From: Reclinomonas americana ATCC 50394
Taxonomy: Eukaryota; Jakobida; Jakobea; Jakobida
Length of the DNA: 25,762 nt
NCBI GenBank assembly: GCA_048213135.1
Contig: AFZH01017328.1
Coordinates: forward strand, 1 to 25,762
Direction of reading: 5' to 3'
Shown here one piece after another: positions 10,770 to 21,500 of this stretch. A model generated the notes under the pieces. That model saw only the letters and a program-made list of their open reading frames with translations. It ran no database searches and was not told the origin of the DNA. Each line of letters opens with the position of its first letter. The stretch's first letter is position 1. A program made the position numbers and the translations under genes.

Positions 10770-12671
10770 ATGTCGAACCTTGAGGCCGCACTGGCGGCCG
10801 CAGAGTCGGATCATGTTGATGTCAACAACAGCAACAACCTTCATAACAACTTGCACAACAACAATCATCAGTCAGTGCCGCCCATTGCAGTCGGCGGGTA
10901 CACTCGCGGTCGCGCACCTGTCGTGGTCACAGTCAGGTGCACTCTCGTTGACACACACACGCGCGCGCGAGGCAGACGCATGTGTTGCTCATGCTGGATT
11001 CCTTTGTGTGTCTTGCGTGTGATTTGTTTGTGTCAGGCGACCTCCGTCGGGTAATGCGGCAAGTGGCAAATCGCGCTGTCGGTGTCGCATGCCGCGCACG
11101 CCTCTGCGCTTCCTGTTGCTGTTGATCATTGCAGTGGCGGGCGTGTTTATGCTGGCTTTCGGCGCCTCGCATGTGTACAAGTCGGCGGGCGAGTCGACCT
11201 TTGCGCACGCGCTCAATGATCTGCGGCAGGTGATTACGCGGTGGAATTCGGAGTTTATGCCGCAATACGCGGCCGCCACGGTCACCGCCACCCTCGGCTC
11301 CTCCATGCCCTTTTCGTTGTCGCGCGTCACCGATATTCCCGACCCGTCCATGCTCTACTCCATCCCCGATAATAATGCCGATTTTCGGTTCACCAGCATG
11401 TGGTTCGAGGCCGACATGAGCAACATCATTGACCAGCTGGTGCCGTTTGGCCCCGAGGAAGTGTGGGACGATGTAGTGGCGACGCTGAGCATCAAGTTTC
11501 TGGCGACCGGTTTGTGTGATTCAGTTGTGACGTGTGTGAATTGCATGGGTTTTTGCTGATGATGTTTTATTTTTTCACAGAGCAAGTACTGCCGGTCGGC
11601 AAGTTGCCGCTGACGACGACGGTGGCTGTCACCGATGTGGACAACCACAAGGACTGCTACTACCACAAAGATGGATTTTGGGATGCGGTGCTCAAAAAGT
11701 GCACCGTCTATCGCCTGCTCGAGCAGGAGTGCGTCAAGATCGCCACGCTGCCGAGCAAGCACGAGGGCGACGAGCGTCCGGTGAAACCGCGCCCGCCACC
11801 GCTGTACGAGGTCAGCGACTCGTACGGAGGCATTGGGTGCGGGCCGACGGGGCCGGCGTTCGAGTTCCCCAATCGGTGGGTCGCTCTGCGGCCGGCGGGC
11901 TTTGCTTCCGGACCGCCGACATTCGAGCGACCTGCTTCCGTGGTGCCGACCATTCGCCTGCAGCCGGTGGAGGATCCTCTGGTGTACTTGGCCGGCATCA
12001 CTGGCGGCACGTTCAATCTCGGCGCCAGCACCCCGCAGTACGCCAGCTGGGGCGTGGTCATGATTGTGGCCGGCGCTCTTTGTCTGCTCCCGCTGGGCGT
12101 GTACGCTGCCTTGCAAGTTGGCGGATGGGCGAAGCGTCGTCGCACCCTGCTGCACTACGCTCGCATGCGCGCCATGGCCGACAGCACGCGCCGCTCGCCG
12201 TTCCGCTTCACTGGCGAAGGCGACGACGAGGAGACCGAGGACGACGTGTCGTCGTACGACAGCACCGGACGGGGCGGCAGCGGCACCAGTGGACAAGAAG
12301 CGCGCCTGGTGAGCGGCAGTGGTGTCATCGACGACGGCAGCAGCATCCGATTAAGCGGCGAGCTGCCGTCGGTGCCGACGTGCGAGACGCTGCACGACGA
12401 CGAAGGCAGCGACCACAGCTCGGGATCCATTGACGCGCACATTGCGGAGGTCATGGAGAGAGTGCAGCGGCAGCGCCTGCAGCGCCAGCGGTTACGCGGC
12501 CGCCCGCCACCAGCCTCCGCCGCCGCCGAGCCGTACACCGTCACCACCACCACTACCACCAGCCGTGCAACGTCACCAATCGTACTCGGCCCGCCATCAT
12601 TACCACCGTCGCCCGGTGGCCCGTCTCTTCCACCACCGCCACCCTCATTAGTGCCCGGTGATAATCGCTAG
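10770..12671 (+). CDS. Two-pass membrane protein of unrecognised family, 576 aa
   Basis: Three exons (10770-10936, 11037-11509, 11581-12671) encode 576 residues. I do not recognise the family. The N-terminal 73 residues are Asn/His-rich and then basic (SRCRCRMPRTPLR), so probably cytosolic. A hydrophobic segment at about 81-100 (LLLLIIAVAGVFMLAFGA) is the first membrane helix. Residues 101-370 form a folded region with several cysteines and a distinctive motif DCYY...FWDAVLKKC..Y.LLEQEC, probably outside or luminal. A second helix at about 371-391 (VVMIVAGALCLLPLGVYAAL) is followed by a basic stop-transfer KRRR. The last 185 residues are a Ser/acidic-rich tail (EGDDEETEDDVSSYDS) ending in polyproline. 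With two helices, both tails face the cytosol, and the tail has possible phosphorylation and SH3/profilin-binding stretches (inference). Introns are 100 and 71 nt. A receptor or junctional protein is possible but unproven. Confidence 0.82.
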
Positions 12672-12782
12672 CTTATTCATTTTGTATGGTAGACTCTTTT
12701 TTGTGTGTGTGTGTGTGTCTCTTGAGAGGGAAAATTGAAAGAAAACAGATCACGATTTGCACAAGGGCAGCACCGTTTCGCA
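12672..12782. other. Convergent intergenic spacer with GT tract
   Basis: 111 bp lie between two stop codons. A T-run followed by a (GT)8-like tract (about 12698-12719) lies next to the membrane-protein stop. Both 3' UTRs must be very short or overlap. Confidence 0.5.
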
Positions 12783-15308
12783 TTACGCAGTGCGAGTAGA
12801 CGGCAACGGCGTGCGCAGCGGGTACTCGGTGACGTCGTACACACCGCACCAGCGCACCAGCAGCTTGGCGATGATGTGCGCGCACCGAATGACCTCGCTG
12901 AGGCTGACACTCTCGTTGGCCTGGTGTGCCTCGGCGGTGGTGCCCGGACCAAACACAACGGCGGGGGTGCCGTGTTTCTGCACCGGTGAGGTGAGCAGAA
13001 GAGCACAAGAACACAATCGACGAGAACAACGCACCGTGAGCATGCCGCCGTCGGTGGCCCACGGTGCAGCCTGCACGGTCGCCTCGTCGCCGGTGACGTC
13101 CTTGAAGGCCTCGCTAGGGGAGGCGCAATAAAAGGGTTAGACACGCACGCAGTATAGCACAGCACAACGCACATCGACAGTGCACGCTACCTCAGCATGT
13201 CGACAATCGGCGAGTCCTCGTCGACCTTACCGCCCGGCCACTGCGCACCCTTCCACTCGACGGTCGGTGGATGCGCTCGCAGCCAGTCGTCGTCAATCTC
13301 CGTCACCACACGCTCCAGCTTCTTCTTGGCGTCCGCCAACGACGTCTCCGGTGGCACGCCGTACCGCCCCTCGAGGATGCACTGGTCGGGCACCGAGCTC
13401 GGCCAGTTGCCGCAGTTGAACACGCCAATGTTGATGGGAATCGGAATGGTGATCTTTGAGTACAGCGGGTGCTTGTAGAGCGGCTCATTCTGCTCACGCT
13501 CGAGCTCCTCCAGACGCTGCATGATCTGTGGGGCGACAAAAAAGATGATGAACAGGAGCTTTTGATGGGAAAGGGGAAGTCGACGAGACCTTGATGGCCT
13601 TGCTGACGGCGCTCACGCCCTCGTACCGCGTGGCACCATGTGCTCCCTTGCCGCGCACCGTGATGCGGAACCAGGCCTACCAGTCGCCCACAACAAACAC
13701 AAGGGAGGTTGGTGAAGAATGAGGGAGCTCTCCAACACAAAGCATGCACGCACCACACCCGGCTGCTGCGGGAAGATCTTCATCTGACTCGGCTCCGGCA
13801 ACAGCGCAATGTCGGCCTTGTAGCCCTCCAGGGCCACCGCCAGTGTTCCTGCGCGATCCATGTAAGTGTAACAAGCGTGGTGCATGGCGCACTTGTCAGA
13901 CACTCACCGGCACCACCGCGCTCCTCCTCGACCACCGACTCGTACAGCACGTCGCCCTTGAGCGTGATGCCCGAATCCACAATCGCCTTGATCGCCAAGT
14001 ACGACGACATGTTGCCGCCTGCAGCATCGTTGAGCTCCCGTGCATTCTCTCACTCTCTACCTCTCTCACACACACGCACCCTTCATGTCCGTGGAGCCGC
14101 GGCCGTACATGCGGCCGTCCTTGACGTCGCCACCAAACGGCTCAACCTTCCACTCCGACTCTTGACCTGTGCAAGATCGCGTGAGACACGACACGAACAA
14201 TTTCCCTTCTCCCCTCCCCTCCCTCTCACTCACCCACGGGAACCACATCGACGTGGCCATTCAAAATGATACTGCGACCATTCTCCTTGTCGCGCCCATC
14301 CAGCGTGCCCACAAGCACCGGGCTGCCACGGAAATTGGTGCGCTCATTGACGAAATACTCGCTCTTGCGCAGCTTCTCAATGTCGGGCGTCCACAGATGC
14401 GTCCGCATGCCCAGATCGCGCAGCTGGCCCTCCAGATACACCTGCAGCGCCTCCTCCTGCGCCGGCAACGACGGGAACCGAATCCATTTCTGCAGCGCCT
14501 TGACCGTCTCCATCCACAGACTCCCCGACAACTCGCTCTCCTTCGCATCTGCTCACTAATATTGAGCGAAACACGCCTTCCCCTCCCCTCTACCCGCTCC
14601 GCGCCTCTGCTGCAGCACACACGCACCAGCAAAGTAATCATCCACTCGCTCCTCTGCCACCTCCGTGGCCTCGCGTCCATCGCGCGCTCCTCGCGTGGAG
14701 AAGCCGTGCTCTCGCAGCACCTGCTGGATGCGCACCGCTGCCATGCGCTCCGCCTCGCGCAACTCATCCAACACCGTCGGAGGCGCCTGCGTCAACGTGG
14801 CAGCATTCGCACGCGCCTGCGCAGCCGCCAGAGCCGCATTGACTCGCTCCGGATCATCAACATCCTGGTCGCGCGCACATGCAGAGCAGTGAGCCTCCTC
14901 TTCTCCCTGCGCCTCTCTTTCTCTCTTGCGCTCACTCACCGGATCAATGCCGCTCTCCTCCAACACACGACGCACTTGCTCTTTGACGGCTTGCTCTCGC
15001 GCGGCCACCTGCTCACTCACTTCCGCACTGGCCGCGCTGTTGTCCATCACCACTGCAGACACACACACATACACCAGTCACGCACACACACGCACGCACA
15101 CTATCTTCCCGGGTGCGCTCACTCAACGAGTCTCTGCATCTCCGACGGGTGACGTGGCCGATGGAGAAGGCGGAGGCGGAGGCGGGGGAGGAGTGGCCTT
15201 CTTGGTGGTCTTCTTCTTCCTGGGCACGGCCGAGGCCGACTCGGCACACACCAGCAGCAGCACCAGTGCGGTGGCGAGGAGCAGCGTGAGAAGCGCTCGA
15301 CGATGCAT
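12783..15308 (-). CDS. M20-family metallopeptidase/deacylase with N-terminal signal or anchor
   Basis: Eleven exons (15308-15128, 15052-14940, 14864-14627, 14548-14234, 14166-14080, 14018-13908, 13848-13754, 13676-13590, 13525-13191, 13113-13035, 12977-12783) encode 611 residues. The di-zinc M20 core (about 185-605) is complete: NGHVDVVP (His276 ligand, Asp278), [11 protein letters not shown] (Asp309 bridging), [11 protein letters not shown] (Glu343 general base, Glu344 ligand), the dimerisation-domain [12 protein letters not shown], and GTTAEAHQ (His565 ligand). The family includes ArgE/DapE, aminoacylases and carboxypeptidases; the closest look is ArgE/ACY1-like, but the substrate cannot be told. 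The N-terminus (about 6-22) is a strongly hydrophobic segment followed by KKKTTKK and a run of eight prolines. About 120 helical residues follow before the catalytic domain, longer than soluble M20 enzymes. The junction of exon 1 to exon 2 uses a weak GTTGAG donor but keeps frame. The start is 67 bp after the TRAP1 stop on the same strand. Confidence 0.9.
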
Positions 15309-15376
15309 GACGATCGCAAAGAATGAAACGAAATTGCATGGACTCTACGGTGGATAATGTTCACGTGCTCGTTGGC
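15309..15376 (-). promoter_or_regulatory. 67-bp spacer between tandem genes TRAP1 and M20
   Basis: This spacer separates the TRAP1 stop from the M20 start codon on the same strand. It must contain the TRAP1 3' end and the M20 5' end, unless the M20 promoter sits inside TRAP1 or the two are co-transcribed. No AATAAA and no obvious TATA box are present. Confidence 0.5.
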
Positions 15377-18119
15377 TCAGCGCACGATCTCTGCTTCCAC
15401 TGCCTCGCCACTGTTGCTGCTGCTGCTGCTGCTGGCTGATGACTTGGCGTCGCCAGGCGGCGATGGGGAGGCGGGTGGAGAAGTCGAGTCGCTGTTGCTC
15501 TTCAGAGCGAGCTCCATCAGCGTGTTCAGGCGGTCGACCATGGAGCGCGAGTTGTCCATCAGACCGGCCACAATCAGCGCATTGTCAAACACCTTAGGGG
15601 GTGGGGGGGGGGGGATGGCGCACGCAGTGAGTCACGCGAATTCACGAAAAGTGGCGAGTGTTGTTTTTTGCTGGGCACACCTGCTCGACGACGGTGCGAG
15701 CCAGCTCCGGCTTCGCGTCCTTGTTCTCGAAGAGGCCGACAATGACCGGGTGCGACGGGTTGAACTCGAGGCTCTGCATGCCAATGTCGGGAGCATTGTT
15801 GGAGTCCACCAGCTGCATCATGCGGCGATACGACGCGTTGACGTGGTCCACGACAATGGCCGGCGCAGTCACCAGGCGCTTGCTCGGCTGCGTGCGCACG
15901 AGTCAGACGATTGATGCAAACCGTATCACTTTTCCCCCCAGCTGCTGCGTTTCCCAACCTTGGCCACCATCACTCGATCGCTCAGCGTCGACTGGATCCA
16001 GGCGCCGAGCTCCTTCGCTTGTTCGGGGGTCAGTGAGCGCGCACCGGCACGGTCCGGCTCCACGGTGTCGGTCGGTGCCTCCGACGTCTCAATGTTGATG
16101 ATCTTCCTGCTCCCGCGCCCCCGAGCACGTCAGCATATATACACCACCGCGCAGGCAAGCAATCGCCTCCATCAACGCAACTTGCCCATGAACTCGCCCA
16201 GCGAGCTAAAGACAAAGTCGTCGGCCGACTGGTAGCTGAAAATCACCTCGGTGCCCTGGCGCTCAAACACCTCAAAGTACGGCGACTTGAGGGCGAATTC
16301 GCGGTTCGGGGCCAACAGGTAGTAAATGTCCTTTTGTGTTGCCGGCATGCGGTCGACATACGACTGCAGTGATCCGCGCTCCGCACTCTTGCTCGTCTCG
16401 TACCGCAGCAGCTTGGCAATGTCGCCCTTCACGTCGGGATCGGTCACCAGGCCCTCCTTCAGGAAGTTGCCAAACTCGTCAAAGAACGACATGAACCACT
16501 CGGGACGGTTGCGTCCCTCCTGCACCACCACCACCACGGTGAGATGAAAAAGGAGAGCACGCCGGGTCAGTCGGTCACATGCATTTGCGTACCTCTTCGA
16601 GCCAGCGAATGATGCGCTTGGTGAGAATCGAGTTGAGCTTGCGGATGAGAACCGAGTCTTGGAGGTGTTCGCGGCTGAGGTTGAGTGGGAAATCGTCGCT
16701 GTCGACCACGCCCTTGACGAAGCGCAGCCAGTCGGGCAGAATGATCTTGCTGCGCGACTGAATCAACACGCGGCGCGAGTACAGCGACACGCCCGACTCC
16801 ATGCGACCCATGCCGAAGCGCTCCGAGTGACGCTGCGGAATGTAGAACACAGCCGAGATCATGAGCGGCACATCGGTCTGGAAGTGCAAGAAGCCGCGTG
16901 GCGTCTCGTCCTTGCCGGCGTGCGTCAGGAAGCGATAGAATTCCTCGTGCTCCGCCTCTGTCACACTGTGTGAAACGACGTGAGTTGAGAGAGCGAAAAT
17001 GTCGGTCGGTCTCCTGCCAGACGCACCTCTTGCGATCGCGACGCCACAGCGCACCGACCGTGTTCACCTTTTCGCTATTGACCGTCACGGGGAAGCTGAC
17101 AAAGTTGGAGTACTTGCGCACAATCTCCTCCACCACCATCTTGTTCGAGAACTGCTTGCAGTCGGGTCGAAGCTTGATTACGATCTTGGTGCCGGGTGCC
17201 ACTCCCTCCGCCTTTGCAATCGTGTACTTGCCGGAGCTGCAGCGTGAGCGACGGGAGGTGAGTGGGCGACTGGTCGAGCAGTGCGATCGCCGACAATGGC
17301 AAAGGGGGGAAACAAACCCGTCGGACTCCCACACGTAGCCGGGACTGTCGGGATGGAAGCTCTTCGAGTAGACCGTCACATGCTCACCGACCATGAACGA
17401 CGAGTAGAAACCGACGCCAAACTGGCCAATGATCGCATCACCAGCCGAGGCCGCGGCCGCCGACGATCCCTCCTTGGACTCCTGCCGCATCTTCTCGATG
17501 AAAGCGCGCGATCCGGAGCGCGCAATCGTGCCGAGATTGCTGACCAATTCCTCCTCCGTCATTCCCACGCCCGTATCGATAATCGTAAACGTATTCAGCT
17601 TATCATCCAGTCGGATCGACACGCCCAGCTCCGACGGCACCTGATTCGTCTCGTGCTGCTGCGACAGGTATCGGAGCTTCTCCAGTGCATCACTGGCATT
17701 GCTGACAAGCTCGCGAATAAACACTTCCTTGTCCGTGTACAGCGAGTTGGCCACAATGCGCAGCAGCTGCTGCGTCTCCGCCTGGAAGCGATGCTCCTGT
17801 GCCTCGCCTGCACACAAACCCGTTGTGTAAGCGCGCGGCATTGCGTCATGTGCGCGCACACACACACACACACAAAGACACACGCACCGACTGCACGCTC
17901 GCTTGATGCTGTCGCTGCTGCTGTCGCTGCTGCATCATCCGTGCCTGCGCTGCCGGTCGACAGGAACATGCGCTGGAGTGCACTTTTATGATAAGTTTAC
18001 ATATCAGTGACTTTTTTCGTGTTTTTTTCCTCACTCACCGCTGTGCATGCTCTTGCAGCAGTGAACAGGTGTGGCGATGAGGCCACACGTACGCACTGCA
18101 GTGCGCGCGTGAGGAACAT
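15377..18119 (-). CDS. TRAP1: TRAP1, mitochondrial Hsp90 chaperone
   Basis: Nine exons (18119-18039, 17972-17888, 17807-17318, 17236-17027, 16965-16593, 16519-16182, 16106-15959, 15887-15681, 15592-15377) encode 715 residues; human TRAP1 is 704. The GHKL ATPase motifs are intact: FIRELVSNASDAL (Glu88, Asn92), DTGVGM (Asp133) and GQFGVGFYS. The middle domain has LYSRRVLIQ...LPDWLRFVKGVVDSDDFPLNLSRE, including the catalytic-loop arginine. The C-terminal dimerisation domain ends LIVAGLMDNSRSMVDRLN and lacks MEEVD (cytosolic) and KDEL (ER). The start at 18119 gives an Arg/Ala/Ser-rich, acid-free N-terminus (MFLTRALQCVRVASS...ARACTARMFLSTG), a classic mitochondrial presequence. The internal ATG at 17969 would lose most of it. 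Exon 9 adds a Ser/Pro-rich tail of about 35 residues. Intron 6 has a GTTGCG donor. Intron 8 ends in an all-C pyrimidine tract and an AAG acceptor. Known role: ATP-driven folding and respiratory control in the mitochondrial matrix. Confidence 0.95.
15597..15614. repeat. Near-pure G/C homopolymer at an intron acceptor
   Basis: A G-run on the plus strand (GGGG-T-GGGGGGGGGGGG-like) is the polypyrimidine tract of TRAP1 intron 8 on the minus strand, made only of C rather than the usual C/T mix. The exact homopolymer length is doubtful if pyrosequencing was used. Confidence 0.75.
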
Positions 18120-18581
18120 CGTTTCTTGCGATTTCATCGTTCAACCGATCGACCGCTCTTCCCTCTCTCTTGTGCGCCCGTTTGCGCCGCCAACTTCCCT
18201 CTGTGTGTCTGCATTCTGGGTTGTTGTGCGTTGTGTGTGTGTGTCTCTCTCTCTGTGTGTGCGTGAGTGACTGACACAGCGCACGCACGCGCGCGTTCGT
18301 GTGTGTGTGCGTGGTTTGTTGTCTGGCGCATTTCTGCACCACACAACACACACTTTGCCTTCGCACACGCGCGTTTCTTTCACCCCAACTTTCTCGCTCT
18401 CTCGCTCTTGAACGCGCGCTTGTCGTGTGTGTTTGAGTGAGTGAGTGAGTGAGTGAGTTGAGAGACAGAAAAGGGCGGCATCTCACACACTCACGCCCAA
18501 CTTGCCGCACCCTCGCACCCACGCACACGCGCACATTCACTTGTGTGTTTCGTGTGAGTGAGTGAGCGAGTGTGTCGAAAC
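18120..18581. promoter_or_regulatory. Divergent promoter region between TRAP1 and the cyclin gene
   Basis: 462 bp lie between two head-to-head start codons. No gene is supported. It contains CTCTCT and GTGTGTGT runs, TCGCTCTCTCGCTC, and a (GAGT)n/(GTGA)n run at about 18433-18458 that recurs as GTGAGTGAGTGAGCGAG just before the cyclin ATG. Repeated GTGAGT copies could act as donors of an unspliced 5' leader, but no acceptor before the ATG fits. I could not assign transcription factor sites. Confidence 0.5.
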
Positions 18582-21500
18582 ATGGAGCGACCCTCGTCAA
18601 CATCGCATCCACCACCTCCACCACCACCTGCGTCGTCATCATCATCGCGACTGGTGGCTGGTCTCTTGAGTGGAAGCAGTGGTGCGCCTGAGCAGCGCAG
18701 ACCGCACCCACCACCTCCACCTGTTCCTCCTGGTCAGCATCATCATCATCATCAGCAGCAGCAGCAGCACCAGCCGCCACCTGCTTCTGGGAGTGCGTCA
18801 TTACACCAGAAGCCGTCGCAGCAGCAGCAGCAGCAGCCACCACCGAGAAGACCAGAGGGCGGCAGCTCCACGGCATCGCAGTTGATTGGCAGGTAACGTA
18901 TGCGATTGATTTTTTCTGTTGTTATTTTGTCGAACCGAATGTACTGGGGGCTGGGGTGGGCGCGTTGGCCTTTCCCGTGTCGCCTTCTTTTTCTCACCGC
19001 CTTCGCTCTCTTGTCGTTGGTTGTTGGTCCTGTCTTACCCGCTCTGTGGTGGCTGTCACATGCTCTTGCAATCTCTTGGCCGAGGCAGCAGTCAGTGAGT
19101 GAGTGAGAGGAGATAGAGAGCGAGTGGAAAGAACTCCTTGTCGAGTCAGTCGAAAGAAGAAGAAAGGGATAAACCACACACTCAGTGAATTCTGGAGGGA
19201 TCCACTCCTCCCTTTCTTGTCTACTTTGCCAGTTTGTTTGTTTCCACGTTGTTTTTTCTGCGCTGAGTCGAGAGAGTGAGAAGATTGAAGAAACACTCCC
19301 TCCCGAAGAGAAAAGAAGCGTTCCAGACCAGTCTCCCTCCCCCCTCCCTTCTCCTCTCATTGTCCTGCGACAGTGACTGAATACGACTCTCTTGCATCTC
19401 TGCGCAGACCACCGCCGTCGTCGTCGACAGCTCGATCGCCACGACCGGCTGGCAGTGCCATTTCACCGGCGGCACCTGGCTCGCGACCAGCACCTCCGCC
19501 GTCGACGGGAACCGTGGTGCAGTCGAGACATGCGGCGGCATCTGCTGCTGCTGCCGCCGCCGCCGCTGCTTCAGCCTCGGCAGCAGGTGGATCGCCGGTT
19601 CCTGTTAATGGACTGCGCACCCTGCCACCTCTGTCGCGCTCGTGGATTTTCACACGAGCCGAGGTGGAGAGCTCGCCATCGCGTGGCTTCATGACGGCGG
19701 AGGAGGAGGCTAGGAAACGGCGGGAGATGGTCATGTTTATCGCTGAACTCGGGCACGAAATATCAGTGTTGCGTCACCCCGAATCCCTCGCCCGCGATGT
19801 TCGACACGATGGTCGCTCACCCCACATTGCCCGCCATCACATCCCCCTTTGTGTTTGCTGCTGCTGTCTTGGGTTTCGCCATCACAGCGCGCAGTTGCCA
19901 ATCGCCACTGCCGTGGTGTACTTTCACCGGTTTTATATGATTCATCCTTTTCCGCGCAAGGAGAATGAGCCGAAGGCAGAGGTACTGCCAGTGATTTTTT
20001 CTGCACTCTGCGTGTTGCAATGTCGGCACTGACGGTGTGCATGCGTGCGTCCACCAGGACATTTGCATCACCTCTCTGTTTCTGAGCGCCAAGGTGGAGG
20101 AGACGGCACGCAACCTGAAGGATCTCATCGATGGTTCGCACACTATTCAGATGAAGCGCCTCGGACAGCCGCTGGTGGAGCTCACCCCCGACGAGCTGTA
20201 CAACCGACGCAACAAGTACTTGAGACTGGAGCGGCTGTTGCTGCAGACCATCAGCTTTGACCTGCAGATCGACCACCCGTACAAGTTCCTCATTGACACG
20301 CTGAAGAGCAAGTTCAACGGTGAGAGCGCGCGCCTATCGACCCGCCCTCTCGCTCCTCTTGGCTCTCTTCGTTTCCCCCCTCCGCGCATATGTGTCCGTG
20401 TGTGTTATGCGTGGCCTTGAGTCTCCTCTGCGAATGAGTTGGAAAGCGCGGCACGCTGACCCTCCATGGTGGGCCTTGTTCCCTGTGTAATAGGCGACAA
20501 GGCTTTCGCGCAAGTCGCGTGGAACTTTGTCAACGACAGCCTGCGGACCACGCTCTGCCTCGAGTACTCGGGTCAGCACGTGGCCTGTGGTGCCATTTAC
20601 TTGGCCAGCAAGTTCATGAAGCGCGACATCAACATTACCGACATTGCGCCTCCCGACGTGACAGTGGACCAGATTGCCGGTGCGGGCGCTGCGTGTCGTC
20701 GTTTGTACGCGTCTTGCGATGTTGACTGACGATACTGGGGGTGCGGTTGACAGAGATCACGAAGCGAGTGCTGGACATGTACGAAGACACCAAGGTGACG
20801 CACATGTCCTCCCGATTTGCCTCGCTGCCTCCTGTCACTGACTTTGCTCTTGTACAGAATCAGACTCAAGATGCGGCACCGGCGGCCTCTGGCTCTGCGC
20901 AGCCACCGCCACCTCGTCCAGCATCAAGTGTTCCCGCGTCATCATCGGCCATGTCACTGGAATCCATGGATGGTATAGAGACAATTGCTCCTGTCGCTCT
21001 CGATGTGCCGCCCGCTGACCCGTGTGTCTCAGTGGATGCGCCTCCACCGGCTGCACAAGCACCACCACTACCTCCACCACCACCGCAGCATCCGCATCCG
21101 CCGCCACCACCACCACCTCCGCCGCCGGTCGTGTCACACCAACCACCGCCGTACCCGCCACCACCACCGCCACCGCCGCCGCCACCACCTCCTGTGGCAG
21201 CGCACCAGGCTCCACCACCGCCTCCGCCTCCGCCAGCAGCAGCACACCAGGCTCCGCTACCTCCACCGCCTCTGCCACCACCGCCACCACCACCAATATC
21301 GGTGCCGAGTGGGAACGGTCCGGTAGCTGGTGGTGCCTCTGTGTTATCGCCGGACAGCTTTGGCAAGGGGTCGCATCGGAGCCTTGACGGGCCGTCGTCT
21401 GCCTCCAAGAGTGGAAGGTGAGTCGTCTGTTGCCTGCGAGTGGAGAGAGTCGTGGTTACAAACTGTGTGTGGCAGCGACAGTCGCGGAGGTCTGCTGTTG

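Noticed and set aside
11355-12296. 313-codon minus-strand frame opposite the membrane protein
   Set aside because: It is an antisense shadow in GC-rich coding DNA. The plus-strand frame has membrane helices, splice sites and a conserved-looking motif.
15123-15308. Separate 61-residue secreted peptide gene
   Set aside because: A GTTGAG donor at 15127 joins it in frame to the M20 exon at 15052, and the total then sums to whole codons. A standalone peptide was judged less likely.
18031-18876. 281-codon minus-strand open frame overlapping the cyclin first exon and TRAP1 first exon
   Set aside because: It is low-complexity Arg/His/Thr sequence, antisense to repeats. Only its last part overlaps the real TRAP1 exon, in a different frame.
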